A stretch of DNA of 64,000 bases from Aliivibrio sp. 1S175 (GTDB taxonomy: Bacteria; Pseudomonadota; Gammaproteobacteria; Enterobacterales; Vibrionaceae), in NCBI RefSeq assembly GCF_001690985.1, contig NZ_MAJS01000023.1:1-64000 (forward strand), given 5' to 3'. The notes beneath the pieces were generated by a model. The model made no database searches and was not told the DNA's origin. It saw only the letters and a list, made by a program, of their open reading frames with translations. Shown in pieces: positions 47,324 to 56,999 of the stretch. Both the position numbers and the translations under genes were made by a program. The stretch's first letter is position 1, and every line of letters starts with the position of its first letter.

Positions 47324-47920
47324 CTATTCTCCTAGCTTATTTTCTTTCTGATTAAAATCAGCGTGGCAGTCAACACACATCTTTATCTTTGATGAATGGT
47401 CAAAAGAAAGTACCGCTTCTTTTTCTCCATGCACAATATGACAAGATGAGCAGGTTAGATTTTTAGCGTGAACGTCATGCGTCCAGCTATCATCACGCAA
47501 ATCTTCTGAAGTGTGGCAATCAGTACACTGGCTATTAGCTTGTAAAATTTCATCAAACGAAAGGGTCACTTTTTCCGTGCCTGCTTTTGATTGTGCCGCA
47601 GAATATTTGGTTACTTGAGGTGCGCCTTCTCGATGATCAGGCCCAATTGATTTATGACACTCAACACAATTCACATCACGTTTAAGTACGTCAAATGCAT
47701 TCTTACCGTGAGAACCTTTGAGTGTTTCTTTTTCGTCTTTATGACATTGAGTACATGCGTAATCTCGGTCACGAATCAGTGTCACTTCATGTCGAACAGA
47801 TGAATTAGCATCAACTAATTGGGGTGATTCATCCGCTGCAACATTGAGAGACAAACCATAGAGACAAAATGCGAAGAGTAGCTTCAACATTGTGACTATG
47901 GCTAAATTAACTTTGCCCAT
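47324..47920 (-). CDS. nrfB: Pentaheme cytochrome c NrfB
   Basis: The 198 residues have a signal peptide (about 1-29, ending LNVAA|DES). Five CxxCH heme sites follow: CTQCH, CVECH, CTDCH, CSSCH and CVDCH. NrfB shuttles electrons from NrfCD to NrfA. It heads the minus-strand nrfBCD-EXF operon, and AAGGATATAAC is the ribosome-binding region. Confidence 0.94.
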   Translation of the reverse strand: MGKVNLAIVTMLKLLFAFCLYGLSLNVAADESPQLVDANSSVRHEVTLIRDRDYACTQCHKDEKETLKGSHGKNAFDVLKRDVNCVECHKSIGPDHREGAPQVTKYSAAQSKAGTEKVTLSFDEILQANSQCTDCHTSEDLRDDSWTHDVHAKNLTCSSCHIVHGEKEAVLSFDHSSKIKMCVDCHADFNQKENKLGE

Positions 47921-48244
47921 GTTATATCCTTCCCTTTCCTATTTTATTTCAGTCAAATCAATCAAAGATCGAACATAAATAAAATGGATGAGTGATTGTA
48001 TTGATGAAGAAATACACTCTTCATTGAAATCAATTCTCACTGGATAGTTAGCCACAACGCTTAACAGAGACAGTTTATATATAAATGTGTCGAAATAATA
48101 CAAAGTGTGTCTTATAAAATGCATCTGTCTACCACTTTTGTGATATGGCGCAGATAGAGTTATCTCACTGTTATATAAGGTAAATAAGAACCATTATTAA
48201 TAAGATGCATTTAAGTTAATACTTTAGAGGTATAAATATTTATT

Positions 48245-48260
48245 GGTGATATAGATCACT
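48245..48260 (+). promoter_or_regulatory. CRP-like palindrome upstream of nrfA
   Basis: GGTGATATAGATCACT is a dyad (GTGAT-N4-ATCAC) close to the CRP consensus TGTGATCTAGATCACA. It sits 23 bp upstream of the FNR box centre. It could also be bound weakly by FNR-type proteins. Confidence 0.55.
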
Positions 48261-48268
48261 TATGTAAC

Positions 48269-48282
48269 TTGATGTAAATCAA
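48269..48282 (+). promoter_or_regulatory. Perfect FNR box upstream of nrfA
   Basis: TTGATGTAAATCAA matches TTGATnnnnATCAA at every fixed base. nrf genes are FNR-activated in enterobacteria, so anaerobic induction is expected here. Confidence 0.8.
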
Positions 48283-48408
48283 TACAAACTCCGATGAAAA
48301 AATGACCTTTCCTTATCTACGATATACTCATTATGTTTCCAATTCTGATTGATAGTCGTTCTCACAACGCTTGGCTAATTCATAACAAGAATATTGGAGA
48401 TATCAACT

Positions 48409-49848
48409 GTGAAAAAGCAATGGACCCGTCGTTCAGTCGCTGCAATTGCCATGGTGACTACCTTATTATTAAGTAGCCACAGCTTTGCCGATTCTGAAAA
48501 AAATGAACGAGTTGACCCTCGTAATGAAGCGTATGCCAAAGAACATGCTGAACAATATAAATCTTGGCGATCTACTTCTGACAGCGTACAAATTGAAGAT
48601 GCCTTAGCTGGAGACCCAAACATGGTTATCATGTGGGCAGGCTATGGTTTTGCTAAAGACTACAATAAAGCCCGTGGGCATTTTTACGCGATAGATGATG
48701 TACGTGAAACCTTACGTACCGCAGGCCCAACCGATGCAAACTCTGGCCCAATGCCAATGGCATGTTGGAGCTGTAAAAGCCCAGATGTTGGCCGTGTCAT
48801 CGAAGAACAAGGTGAAGATGGCTATTTTTCTGGTAAATGGGCTCGTTTAGGCAGTGAAATTCAAAACCCGATTGGTTGTGCTGATTGCCACGATACTCGT
48901 AGCGAAGAATTTAAAAATGGCGAGCCCGCGTTAGCTATTACTAAACCTCATGTTGAACGAGCAATGGATGCAATCAATAAACCATTTGATGATCAATCAC
49001 GCTTAGACCAACAAGCCTCTGTATGCGGTCAATGTCACGTCGAATACTACTTCACAGGAAAAACCAAAGCCGTTAAATTCCCTTGGGATAAAGGGACTAC
49101 GGTTGACGAAATGGAAGAGTACTATGACGAAATTGGCTTTAGTGATTGGACTCATAAAGTCTCTAAAGCTCCAATGCTAAAAGCACAACACCCAGGCTAC
49201 GAAACATGGCGTGAAGGCATCCATGGTAAAAACAAGGTCACTTGTGTTGATTGTCATATGCCAAAAGTAACAAATGAAGATGGCACTGTTTATACAGACC
49301 ACAAAGTGGGTAACCCATTTGATCGCTTTGAAGATACGTGTGCTAATTGTCATACGCAATCAAAAGAAATGCTACAAGGTGTCGTCGCAAGCCGTAAAGC
49401 TCAAGTTTTAAAAATGAAATTAACAGCAGAGCGTCAAATTGTCGCTGCGCATTTTGAAGCAGGAGCGGCATGGGATGCTGGAGCAACAAAAGAAGAGATG
49501 GAACCTATCCTATTAGATATCCGTCATGCACAATGGCGTTGGGATTATGCAATTGCTTCACATGGTATTCATATGCATGCACCTGAAATCGCCCTAGAAG
49601 TATTAGGCACTGCTGTTGATAAAGCGGCTGATGCGCGAACTAAACTTATTCGACTACTAGCGAAAAAAGGCATTACCGACCCGATAGTTATTCCTGACAT
49701 TTCAACCAAGGCTGCGGCACAAAAAGCCCTTGGAATGGATATGGAAGGCATGGAAGCGGAGAAAAAACATTTCTTAGAAACCCTCGCACCTAAATGGGAT
49801 GAGCAAGCAAAAGAACGTGAAGCCAAAGATTATCCACCAATACAATAA
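48409..49848 (+). CDS. nrfA: Ammonia-forming cytochrome c nitrite reductase NrfA
   Basis: The 479 residues (E. coli 478) have a signal peptide (about 1-28, ending SHSFA). The catalytic heme site is CWSCK with Lys ligand, and four CxxCH sites follow (CADCH, CGQCH, CVDCH, CANCH). It reduces nitrite to ammonium with six electrons delivered by NrfB. The start is GTG at 48409, with GGAG nine bases upstream and a proper signal peptide; a TTG at 48394 is in frame but would overlap the ribosome-binding site. It is divergent from nrfBCD-EXF, unlike the single E. coli operon. Confidence 0.96.
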   Translation: MKKQWTRRSVAAIAMVTTLLLSSHSFADSEKNERVDPRNEAYAKEHAEQYKSWRSTSDSVQIEDALAGDPNMVIMWAGYGFAKDYNKARGHFYAIDDVRETLRTAGPTDANSGPMPMACWSCKSPDVGRVIEEQGEDGYFSGKWARLGSEIQNPIGCADCHDTRSEEFKNGEPALAITKPHVERAMDAINKPFDDQSRLDQQASVCGQCHVEYYFTGKTKAVKFPWDKGTTVDEMEEYYDEIGFSDWTHKVSKAPMLKAQHPGYETWREGIHGKNKVTCVDCHMPKVTNEDGTVYTDHKVGNPFDRFEDTCANCHTQSKEMLQGVVASRKAQVLKMKLTAERQIVAAHFEAGAAWDAGATKEEMEPILLDIRHAQWRWDYAIASHGIHMHAPEIALEVLGTAVDKAADARTKLIRLLAKKGITDPIVIPDISTKAAAQKALGMDMEGMEAEKKHFLETLAPKWDEQAKEREAKDYPPIQ

Positions 49849-49909
49849 TACGTTACTCAACTGAATGTTTATTATTGTGGCGTTTTAATTATCATTAATA
49901 AACAATAAA

Positions 49910-49943
49910 AAAAGCCGATATTTCAAATGAAATATCGGCTTTT
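49910..49943. terminator. Bidirectional terminator
   Basis: A 15-bp perfect stem (AAAAGCCGATATTTC with its complement, AAAT loop) with T-runs lies between convergent nrfA and the nrfG-like gene. Confidence 0.92.
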
Positions 49944-49971
49944 TCATATCGTTAACTCTTTAACTCTTTAA

Positions 49972-50616
49972 CTAGCGACGAGCTTGCATTAATTGTTTCG
50001 CTTGGTTAATCGAATTAATGATAGTGACTCTATCAACATCTACACGTTCAGAATCTAAAATTTTCTGCCATGCATTAATTGCTTTTTGATAACGGAAAGT
50101 TACAAAATGGTCAGAAGCAATTAACGTTAAGGCCGCTTGATTGTATTCATCTAATGCCAACGCTTTATCCAATAGTTTTTCTATGTCTTCATCAAATAAC
50201 TGAGAATGTAGATAATACTGAGCAGTAGCTTTGGCTGCGTATTGATTTGCTGTTGGTTCTTCGGTTAGTCGAATAACATAACCAAAACAAATATTGGCTG
50301 CATTCAATTCACCATTAAGTAAATAGCCTTGCCCTATTTCAAACCACAATTCAGCATCGTTTGGCGACGCTTTCAATTGGTCTTCTAAATAGCGCATCTT
50401 GTCATCATACGACAAGGGCCCTAATGGTTCAGTAATGACTTTATTATTTACAGCAAACTTTTCAGGGCGTAAACCCGAAGAAAAAATAACAATCATGCTA
50501 ATGATGACTATAAATATCATCCAAACTGGATTCAATGACGCTGCATTACCGCGACTAAAAAACCACCACAGTACCGCCCCAATAAGAACAAAACTCAATA
50601 ACATCATTATTATCAT
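49972..50616 (-). CDS. nrfG: NrfG/CcmI-type TPR membrane protein
   Basis: About 214 residues from the ATG at 50616; an in-frame TTG at 50694 would add 26 polar residues. There are two N-terminal membrane helices (MMLLSFVLIGAVLWWFF and WMIFIVIISMIVIF) and then a TPR region starting at DKMRYLEDQLKASPNDAELW. NrfG and the C-terminal part of CcmI present apocytochrome to the heme lyase. It is 3' of nrfA on the opposite strand and detached from nrfE-X-F, yet its pattern and location support a role in NrfA maturation. Confidence 0.78.
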   Translation of the reverse strand: MIIMMLLSFVLIGAVLWWFFSRGNAASLNPVWMIFIVIISMIVIFSSGLRPEKFAVNNKVITEPLGPLSYDDKMRYLEDQLKASPNDAELWFEIGQGYLLNGELNAANICFGYVIRLTEEPTANQYAAKATAQYYLHSQLFDEDIEKLLDKALALDEYNQAALTLIASDHFVTFRYQKAINAWQKILDSERVDVDRVTIINSINQAKQLMQARR

Positions 50617-50756
50617 ATTGTGTATCCAAATAAAAAACTGCCGCGATCGTAATTCAATTTTAAACGGATCACAATGATCATTGTCATAGACCAAATAATC
50701 CCTAAATTAGGGTCTATTCAAAAAATGACGAGGGTTATCGTATATAAAATTCACTC

Positions 50757-51530
50757 TTAATTTGGTGGTAATAATCTCATACCAATACCAATACGGCTGT
50801 GATTATAATTGTAATCAATCAACGTTTCGCCATAACCGGTCCAACCTTGAACATACAAGCCAATGAATTTATTTACATACAACGTGTAGGCCGCTTCTAC
50901 GCCACCTTTATTTGTATCAAAGTTATAATGAAATCGAGTTGAAAATTCACCAATGTCATTCCCTAATTTTAACCATACATCGTAAGGGGCCATGAAATCA
51001 TTAATATCTTCGTTATTTTCTTCATCACTAAAGACATACCATGCACGAAAACCATACTGTACCGGTCCATCAAGACGCTCTAAAGAGCCATAAACGCGAT
51101 CCCAACTGCGAGATAATCCAGATGTTTGACCATTAGATTCATGCATATAACCAAATTCTGCGCTGTTAAAAAACAACATATTGGATTGATGCATCACAAA
51201 AAATTGAGGTTTATAGTTCGTTTCTCTAAAAGGTGATGATATTTCATTGTTACCTAATTGCCATAATGACTTTTGGGTATAAGAAAACATAAAAGCCGTA
51301 GTATTATTCATCGGAATTAATGGAACAGCTAAGGAAAACTGAAACTTTACTTCTACATTTTGAAGACCATTTGCATCTTCAAATCCACCACTCACGTATT
51401 CGTCTTTGTTTATTTTATCGGTGTAACTTCCTAGCAAATAACTGTCTTCGTAAGCAGAAATACTATTAAGCGTTTTTGCTGATGTCATGAAGGGTAACGC
51501 CAATGCAATTAATAGCATCCATTTTTTCAT
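50757..51530 (-). CDS. pldA: Outer-membrane phospholipase A (OMPLA/PldA)
   Basis: The 257 residues have a signal peptide (about 1-18) and a 12-strand barrel pattern ending in an aromatic-poor RLLPPN. The catalytic block is recognisable: GYMHESNGQ (H130, S132) and SRSWDRVYG. In E. coli OMPLA the triad is His142-Ser144-Asn156 within SRSWNR; here the third residue is Asp (D144). The calcium-dependent dimer enzyme removes misplaced outer-leaflet phospholipids. Identity is clear; the Asn-to-Asp change may alter activity. Confidence 0.9.
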   Translation of the reverse strand: MKKWMLLIALALPFMTSAKTLNSISAYEDSYLLGSYTDKINKDEYVSGGFEDANGLQNVEVKFQFSLAVPLIPMNNTTAFMFSYTQKSLWQLGNNEISSPFRETNYKPQFFVMHQSNMLFFNSAEFGYMHESNGQTSGLSRSWDRVYGSLERLDGPVQYGFRAWYVFSDEENNEDINDFMAPYDVWLKLGNDIGEFSTRFHYNFDTNKGGVEAAYTLYVNKFIGLYVQGWTGYGETLIDYNYNHSRIGIGMRLLPPN

Positions 51531-51607
51531 AATTGACCTTTTGTCAGAAACCTGTCTTTTTCACTAATAAGCAAAATACATACCGACATTGACGCTAACT
51601 CACAGAG

Positions 51608-53953
51608 TTATCTAACGTCAATGTTACGACTGGCTTTTTTATATTGAATGCGCCAACCAGACCAGGTTGGAAGCTCCCACCTTTTAACATCCCCTTTTCG
51701 TTGGCCTTTTACATAATTTAGCAAAATACGCTTACTTTGAGGGAAATAGTCGACAGATAAGGTGATATCCGGCAAAACAACATGCTGAGGATAGGTTTTT
51801 ATAAAGTCAGACATTTCCCACTCAGGGATCCCATCAAATATAAAATCAGTTTCATCAAATATCGTCATCTCTTCTAAAGAAGTAATACCAAGATCTTCTA
51901 ATTGTTCTGTAAACCAAGATTCAAACGTCACTACTGAACTTATTTTATTGCCATTAAGTTGACAATAGAGTTGCCAAGCCGCAATTTCAGTCATTCTTTT
52001 CTCTTTAAATGACGGTAATATGCTCCCCTCCATGACTTGAGAGACGATTGCTGGAATCGCATCCACCTCTGTGGGCTCTACACATTTAATCATTAACAGT
52101 CGATTTGCATAATAATATTCATGAGCGATTTTCAGATCTTTATCATCATGAATGCATTCGCCAATACGACAGTCAGCCAGTCCAGAATCAATAATCCAAG
52201 ATAATTCTATTGGCGCTAAGGCTGTACCTATCGTTAAAGTCTGCTTATTGCCTCTTCCGGGAAGAGAAAATTGGTCAAACACAACAGCAGCCTCATAAAC
52301 AGGCAAAAAATGACTATGTCGTCCTAATACAACCTCTTGCTTACCATTACCAAACGCTTCTCTTCGTTTTTCTCTTCGAATATAAACTAGCTCTGGTAAT
52401 TTTTTAACCAATTGCTGTAACACTTCATCTCTTTTTAATCGACTACTCGCCTCTAACTCAGGTAATGATAATTCTGACCTAATTTGTACCGCGAGAGCTT
52501 GTGCTTCTTTACGCAACTCATCATCGATCGTTAATCCATGGCATTCATGCCCACGAATAATAGAAACTAGCGTTACTACATCACACGACTTTGGATTCCA
52601 GCGTAAAAATTCATCTAGCGCCATCTCAGAATTAGACAATGAACACAGTTTATTTGATACAGATAATCCCGCGACTACATCAATCACGGTTTCTTTTTCC
52701 GCTTTACCTTCTACCACTGAAATCATGTGTGAAAAAAGAGTATCAATAGGCAAAGGAAATAAACGTAAACCATAGTCGGTAATGAGTAATTCTGAATCAA
52801 TCGCCCCCATTTGCTTTAATTTTTCCTCTGCTAAACAGAGTGACTTTTCAGGCAAGGATTCAAGAAGCGCTATCTCACGTAATTTAACACCACAACTTGC
52901 GGCAGCAAGTACTGCCTCAACTAATTCTTCTCTTTGTAATTCTGGAGGTGTCATTGACTCTAATGGTGCGTGTTCGCCAAACAATCGAATGGCTCGCCCT
53001 GCTTGAGTACGACCTGCTCGTCCTGAACGTTGATCTCTGCTCGCTTTTGAAATCGCTTGCAGTGAAAGAGTCGTTCGCCCGTTACGCTGGTGCGTCCTTC
53101 TCTCTAATCCAGAATCAATGACAACAGTAACATTTGGTATGGTTAGCGACGTCTCAGCTATATTAGTAGAGAAAATAATTCGTTGTTGAGAAGTTTGAGT
53201 TAAAGCTTGATGTCGATAAGTATCAGATACGCCTGCAAATAAAGGAATGGCTACAGTGTTGGAGAATTTTGTAGCCGCAATTTGAACGCATTGTATTATT
53301 TCTTTTTTACCGGGTAAAAATACCAATATATCTCCGGTTTCACCTTGCTTTAATGTGTTTACTAAAGCCTCAATAATTCGTTGTTCTAAATCTTGGTTCG
53401 AAGGCATTTTCTGCGGGTGATCGGCAATATTTGAAATCATCACCTCAAATTGGCGTCCTTCAGCCGTTAATACGTCAGCATTGGCATATTCTGCTAATTT
53501 CTGACTTTCCATTGTTGCCGACGTCAAAATCAACCGATGTTTTTGGTGTTTATTTAACAGGGCCAATAATATATCGGTATCCCAGCGGCGCTCATGAAAC
53601 TCATCAATCATCACAACATCAAACGTTGCTAATCTATCTTCCATAAACCACTTTAACGCAATACCTGGAGTAACAAAGACTATCTTGCTGTCCTCGCTAT
53701 ATTGAGCATCCAATTTAATCGCATAACCAATATCAGTCCCTAAAACACACTCATGTTGTAAAGCGAGATACTCAGCTAAAGCAGTACAAGCAATTCGTCT
53801 TGGTTCAATCACTAATACTCTGCCATATTCAGCAGCCCATAACGGTAAATGTGTTGATTTCCCTGATCCCGTTTCAGATTGAATAACTAAATTTTTACGT
53901 GGAATAGAAGCAGAAAACTCAGAATGAATCGCATTAATTGGTAATAAAGACAT
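51608..53953 (-). CDS. hrpB: HrpB-type DExH ATP-dependent helicase
   Basis: The 781 residues (E. coli HrpB about 810) show helicase motifs in order: SETGSGKST (I), DEFH (II), TSATM (III), STNIAETSLTIP (V) and QRSGRAGRTQAGR (VI). The HA2/winged-helix region and the HrpB-specific C-terminal domain follow. It is a cytoplasmic DEAH-like helicase whose physiological role in bacteria is poorly defined. It is divergent from maeA. Confidence 0.92.
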   Translation of the reverse strand: MSLLPINAIHSEFSASIPRKNLVIQSETGSGKSTHLPLWAAEYGRVLVIEPRRIACTALAEYLALQHECVLGTDIGYAIKLDAQYSEDSKIVFVTPGIALKWFMEDRLATFDVVMIDEFHERRWDTDILLALLNKHQKHRLILTSATMESQKLAEYANADVLTAEGRQFEVMISNIADHPQKMPSNQDLEQRIIEALVNTLKQGETGDILVFLPGKKEIIQCVQIAATKFSNTVAIPLFAGVSDTYRHQALTQTSQQRIIFSTNIAETSLTIPNVTVVIDSGLERRTHQRNGRTTLSLQAISKASRDQRSGRAGRTQAGRAIRLFGEHAPLESMTPPELQREELVEAVLAAASCGVKLREIALLESLPEKSLCLAEEKLKQMGAIDSELLITDYGLRLFPLPIDTLFSHMISVVEGKAEKETVIDVVAGLSVSNKLCSLSNSEMALDEFLRWNPKSCDVVTLVSIIRGHECHGLTIDDELRKEAQALAVQIRSELSLPELEASSRLKRDEVLQQLVKKLPELVYIRREKRREAFGNGKQEVVLGRHSHFLPVYEAAVVFDQFSLPGRGNKQTLTIGTALAPIELSWIIDSGLADCRIGECIHDDKDLKIAHEYYYANRLLMIKCVEPTEVDAIPAIVSQVMEGSILPSFKEKRMTEIAAWQLYCQLNGNKISSVVTFESWFTEQLEDLGITSLEEMTIFDETDFIFDGIPEWEMSDFIKTYPQHVVLPDITLSVDYFPQSKRILLNYVKGQRKGDVKRWELPTWSGWRIQYKKASRNIDVR

Positions 53954-54107
53954 ATAAACCGAGAGATAAAAGGATATTTCACTACTTTAGCGGATTTGAT
54001 TGATAAAAACATGACTCTATTCGCACTTTATTTTCATTCACGCTTTGATATTTGCGTTAAGTAGGCATAGGATCTGTGGTTCATTCTTGATTTGAAGAAG
54101 CATAACA

Positions 54108-55796
54108 ATGAATAACAACAAACGTCCCCTATATATCCCTTATGCTGGCCCAGCACTTCTAAGTACTCCTCTGCTAAATAAAGGCAGCGCATTCAGCACA
54201 ACTGAGCGTAAATATTTTAACTTAGAAGGCTTACTTCCTGAAGCTATCGAAAGTATTGAAGAGCAAACTGGTCGTGCTTATAAGCAATATCAAAGTTTTG
54301 AAAATGATATGGATAAGCATATCTACCTTCGCAATATTCAAGACACGAATGAGACCTTGTTTTATCGCTTAGTTCAAAACCACATCAGCGAAATGATGCC
54401 AATTATTTACACACCAACCGTTGGTGCTGCGTGTGAAAACTTCTCAAACATCTACCGTCGTGGTCGTGGACTATTCATCTCTTATGAAAACAAAAACCGC
54501 ATTGATGATCTACTAAACAACGCTGCAAACCAAAACGTAAAAGTTATCGTGGTGACTGATGGTGAGCGTATTCTTGGTCTAGGTGATCAGGGGATCGGTG
54601 GCATGGGCATCCCAATTGGTAAATTAGCACTGTATACCGCTTGTGGTGGTATCAGCCCTGCTCATACTTTACCAATCGTTCTTGATGTGGGTACAAATAA
54701 CCCTCAACGCCTTGCTGACCCTATGTACATGGGCTGGCGTCATCCTCGTGTTACTGGTGACGAATATAAAGATTTTGTTGAAGAGTTCATTCAAGCCGTT
54801 CAACGTCGCTGGCCTCAAGCTCTCGTTCAATTTGAAGATTTCGCTCAGAAAAATGCGATGCCTTTACTTGAACGTTATAAAAATCGTATTTGTTGCTTTA
54901 ATGATGATATTCAAGGAACCGCTGCGGTTACTGTTGGCTCTTTACTTGCGGCATGTAAAGCAGCAGGAAGTTCATTAGCTCAGCAACGAGTGACTTTCCT
55001 TGGTGCCGGTTCTGCTGGGTGCGGTATTGCAGAAGCAATCATTGCTCAGATGGTATCGGAAGGTATCTCTGATGCTCAAGCTCGCTCTCAAGTGTACATG
55101 GTTGACCGTTGGGGCTTATTGCAAGAAGGCATGCCCAACCTGCTTGATTTCCAACAACGCTTAGTTCAAAAAGCAGAAAATACGAAAGAATGGGTTTCTG
55201 AAGAGCCAAACTACTCTCTTGTTGATGTCATGCGTAATGCTAAACCAACCGTATTGATTGGTGTATCTGGTGCCCCTGGGTTGTTCAGTAAAGAAGTTAT
55301 CCAAGAGATGCATAAACATTGTGAACGTCCTATTGTGTTCCCACTGTCTAACCCAACAAGCCGTGTTGAAGCAACGCCAAACGACATTATTCGTTGGACT
55401 GATGGACAAGCATTAGTAGCAACAGGTAGCCCGTTTGATCCGGTAACTCACAACGGTCAAACTTACCCAATTGCACAATGTAATAACAGCTTCATCTTCC
55501 CTGGTATTGGTCTCGGTGTCTTAGCAATTAAAGCAACTCGTGTTTCTGATGCAATGTTAAGAGAATCAAGTCGTGCATTAGCAGAGTGTTCTCCATTGGC
55601 GATTAATGGCTCAGGTGCGCTTCTTCCACCATTGGAAGAAATTCATACTGTATCGAAGAAAATTGCTTTCGCCGTTGCTAAAAAAGCAATCGAACAAGGT
55701 TATGCCTTAGAAATTACCGACGAAGCATTGCATCAAAAAATTGAACAATACTTCTGGAAACCGGTTTACCGTCGCTACAAACGAACTGCGTTTTAA
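54108..55796 (+). CDS. maeA: NAD-dependent malic enzyme
   Basis: The 562 residues match MaeA/SfcA (565 in E. coli): IYTPTVG with the catalytic Tyr, [25 protein letters not shown] (metal site) and the NAD-binding [14 protein letters not shown]. It converts malate plus NAD to pyruvate, CO2 and NADH in the cytoplasm. It is monocistronic, with a strong terminator immediately downstream. Confidence 0.95.
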   Translation: MNNNKRPLYIPYAGPALLSTPLLNKGSAFSTTERKYFNLEGLLPEAIESIEEQTGRAYKQYQSFENDMDKHIYLRNIQDTNETLFYRLVQNHISEMMPIIYTPTVGAACENFSNIYRRGRGLFISYENKNRIDDLLNNAANQNVKVIVVTDGERILGLGDQGIGGMGIPIGKLALYTACGGISPAHTLPIVLDVGTNNPQRLADPMYMGWRHPRVTGDEYKDFVEEFIQAVQRRWPQALVQFEDFAQKNAMPLLERYKNRICCFNDDIQGTAAVTVGSLLAACKAAGSSLAQQRVTFLGAGSAGCGIAEAIIAQMVSEGISDAQARSQVYMVDRWGLLQEGMPNLLDFQQRLVQKAENTKEWVSEEPNYSLVDVMRNAKPTVLIGVSGAPGLFSKEVIQEMHKHCERPIVFPLSNPTSRVEATPNDIIRWTDGQALVATGSPFDPVTHNGQTYPIAQCNNSFIFPGIGLGVLAIKATRVSDAMLRESSRALAECSPLAINGSGALLPPLEEIHTVSKKIAFAVAKKAIEQGYALEITDEALHQKIEQYFWKPVYRRYKRTAF

Positions 55797-55817
55797 TTAA
55801 AAGTTTCAACCGAAATC

Positions 55818-55849
55818 AAAACCAGAGAACATTTCTCTGGTTTTTTTTT
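55818..55849 (+). terminator. maeA terminator
   Basis: AAAACCAGAGAA pairs with TTCTCTGGTTTT over a 3-nt loop, followed by a run of nine T's. Confidence 0.92.
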
Positions 55850-55903
55850 AACTATCTGTTCTATAAGAGATAGAATAGTCAGCAATAATTATTTTATAAA
55901 AAG

Positions 55904-56245
55904 ATGGCTTACATGAATCACATTGTTTCTTTTTTTAATTCCATGGGGAGCTACTTAACTCCTTATTTATCTGATATCTCAATTGCAATGATTGCTTGTG
56001 CTCTTGTTATGCTTGGCGGTGATATTAATCGAGCAGTTAGAGCCTTTTTATCAGGTAAACATTTCCTAATCCGTACAGGGGCTTTCATTGGCATTAATGC
56101 ATTTGGTTATGGATTGTTAATTGTAAAAGCATCGCCTATTCTCAGTTCTGCTTTACGCTCTATTCAGCCAGCTTTTATGCTTGCTATTGTTTTTTCGACC
56201 TTTATTATAATTGGTGCGTGGGCACAGAAAAATCGCCAAGTGTAA
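55904..56245 (+). CDS. Small membrane protein, DUF3392-like
   Basis: The 113 residues have three hydrophobic segments (about 22-40, 58-76, 90-108) and a basic loop GGDINRAVRAFLSGKHFLIR. I associate the pattern with the uncharacterised DUF3392 family of vibrios (memory, not checked). A second ATG at 55913 is an equal start candidate; neither has a strong ribosome-binding site. It lies 23 bp before the sanA-like gene and may be co-transcribed with it. Confidence 0.75.
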   Translation: MAYMNHIVSFFNSMGSYLTPYLSDISIAMIACALVMLGGDINRAVRAFLSGKHFLIRTGAFIGINAFGYGLLIVKASPILSSALRSIQPAFMLAIVFSTFIIIGAWAQKNRQV

Positions 56246-56268
56246 GTATCGTTAATTTAAGTTGAGGA

Positions 56269-56949
56269 ATGATGACAATCTCAGTGTTTGACATAATGAA
56301 GAAGTGGCTAAAAATAGCAACGATTGTAATGATTACACTTACATCTTGTGTTTTAGCTGCCGATTTTTATATGTCTTTTTCAACACAATCACAATTATAC
56401 CAAGACATTGAAGCCCTTCCGGCTCAAGAAACGGCATTAGTTCTAGGGACTAGTAAGTATATTCGTAGAACATTAAACCCTTATTATCAATACCGTATTG
56501 ATGCTGCAATTGCTTTATTTAAACAAAATAAAGTCTCACATTTTTTATTAAGCGGTGATAATGCTCATCGTTCATATAATGAACCATGGACAATGAAGCG
56601 CGATTTATTAAAAGCAGGGATCCCCGAAGATAAAATAACGCTTGATTACGCAGGATTTAGAACATTAGATTCAGTACAACGAGCCAAAGAAATATTTGAT
56701 GCCAATAGCTTAACTATTGTTACACAAGAATTTCATTGTCAACGTGCTGTATTTATTTCTAACCATTTCGATATGGATACTGTTTGTTTAGTCGTTCCAT
56801 CACCCACCGGATGGGCAAACAGAAAAATTCGATTCAGAGAAGTACTTGCAAGAACCAAAGCGATGCTAGATTTGTATGTATTTCATGTTCAACCAAAGTT
56901 TCTAGGCCCTAAAGAACCGATTAAACATAGCTCTCCTCCTGTTGAATAA
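56269..56949 (+). CDS. sanA: SanA/YdcF-family envelope protein (DUF218)
   Basis: The 226 residues have one N-terminal membrane anchor (about 12-31) and a DUF218 domain: ALVLGTSKY, LLSGDNAHRSYNEP, DYAGFRTLDSV and IVTQEFHCQRA. The periplasmic E. coli SanA affects vancomycin permeability of the envelope. Size and the LGTSKY/SYNEP motifs fit SanA better than YdcF. Two ATGs in tandem at 56269/56272 follow GAGG closely; an ATG at 56296 (MKKWLK) is another possible start. Confidence 0.87.
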   Translation: MMTISVFDIMKKWLKIATIVMITLTSCVLAADFYMSFSTQSQLYQDIEALPAQETALVLGTSKYIRRTLNPYYQYRIDAAIALFKQNKVSHFLLSGDNAHRSYNEPWTMKRDLLKAGIPEDKITLDYAGFRTLDSVQRAKEIFDANSLTIVTQEFHCQRAVFISNHFDMDTVCLVVPSPTGWANRKIRFREVLARTKAMLDLYVFHVQPKFLGPKEPIKHSSPPVE

Positions 56950-56959
56950 TCACTAAAAA

Positions 56960-56986
56960 AGCCTTACTGCATCAAACAATAAGGCT
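56960..56986. terminator. Terminator between sanA and GGDEF gene
   Basis: AGCCTTA pairs with TAAGGCT over a 13-nt loop, with A- and T-rich flanks. It lies between convergent genes. Confidence 0.65.
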
Positions 56987-56999
56987 TCTTTGAAAATTG

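Larger units (their letters stand above)
47921..48408. promoter_or_regulatory. Divergent nrfB / nrfA control region
   Basis: This is 488 bp without a convincing gene. It contains the FNR and CRP-like sites listed separately, and a -10-like TATACT at 48323-48328 for nrfA. The FNR box centre is about 60 bp upstream of the start point that this -10 would imply, so it would be a class I arrangement. The nrfB-side promoter was not resolved. Confidence 0.6.

Noticed and set aside
47939-48124. 61-residue minus-strand open frame upstream of nrfB
   Set aside because: No ribosome-binding site, no recognisable protein, and it lies in the regulatory region.
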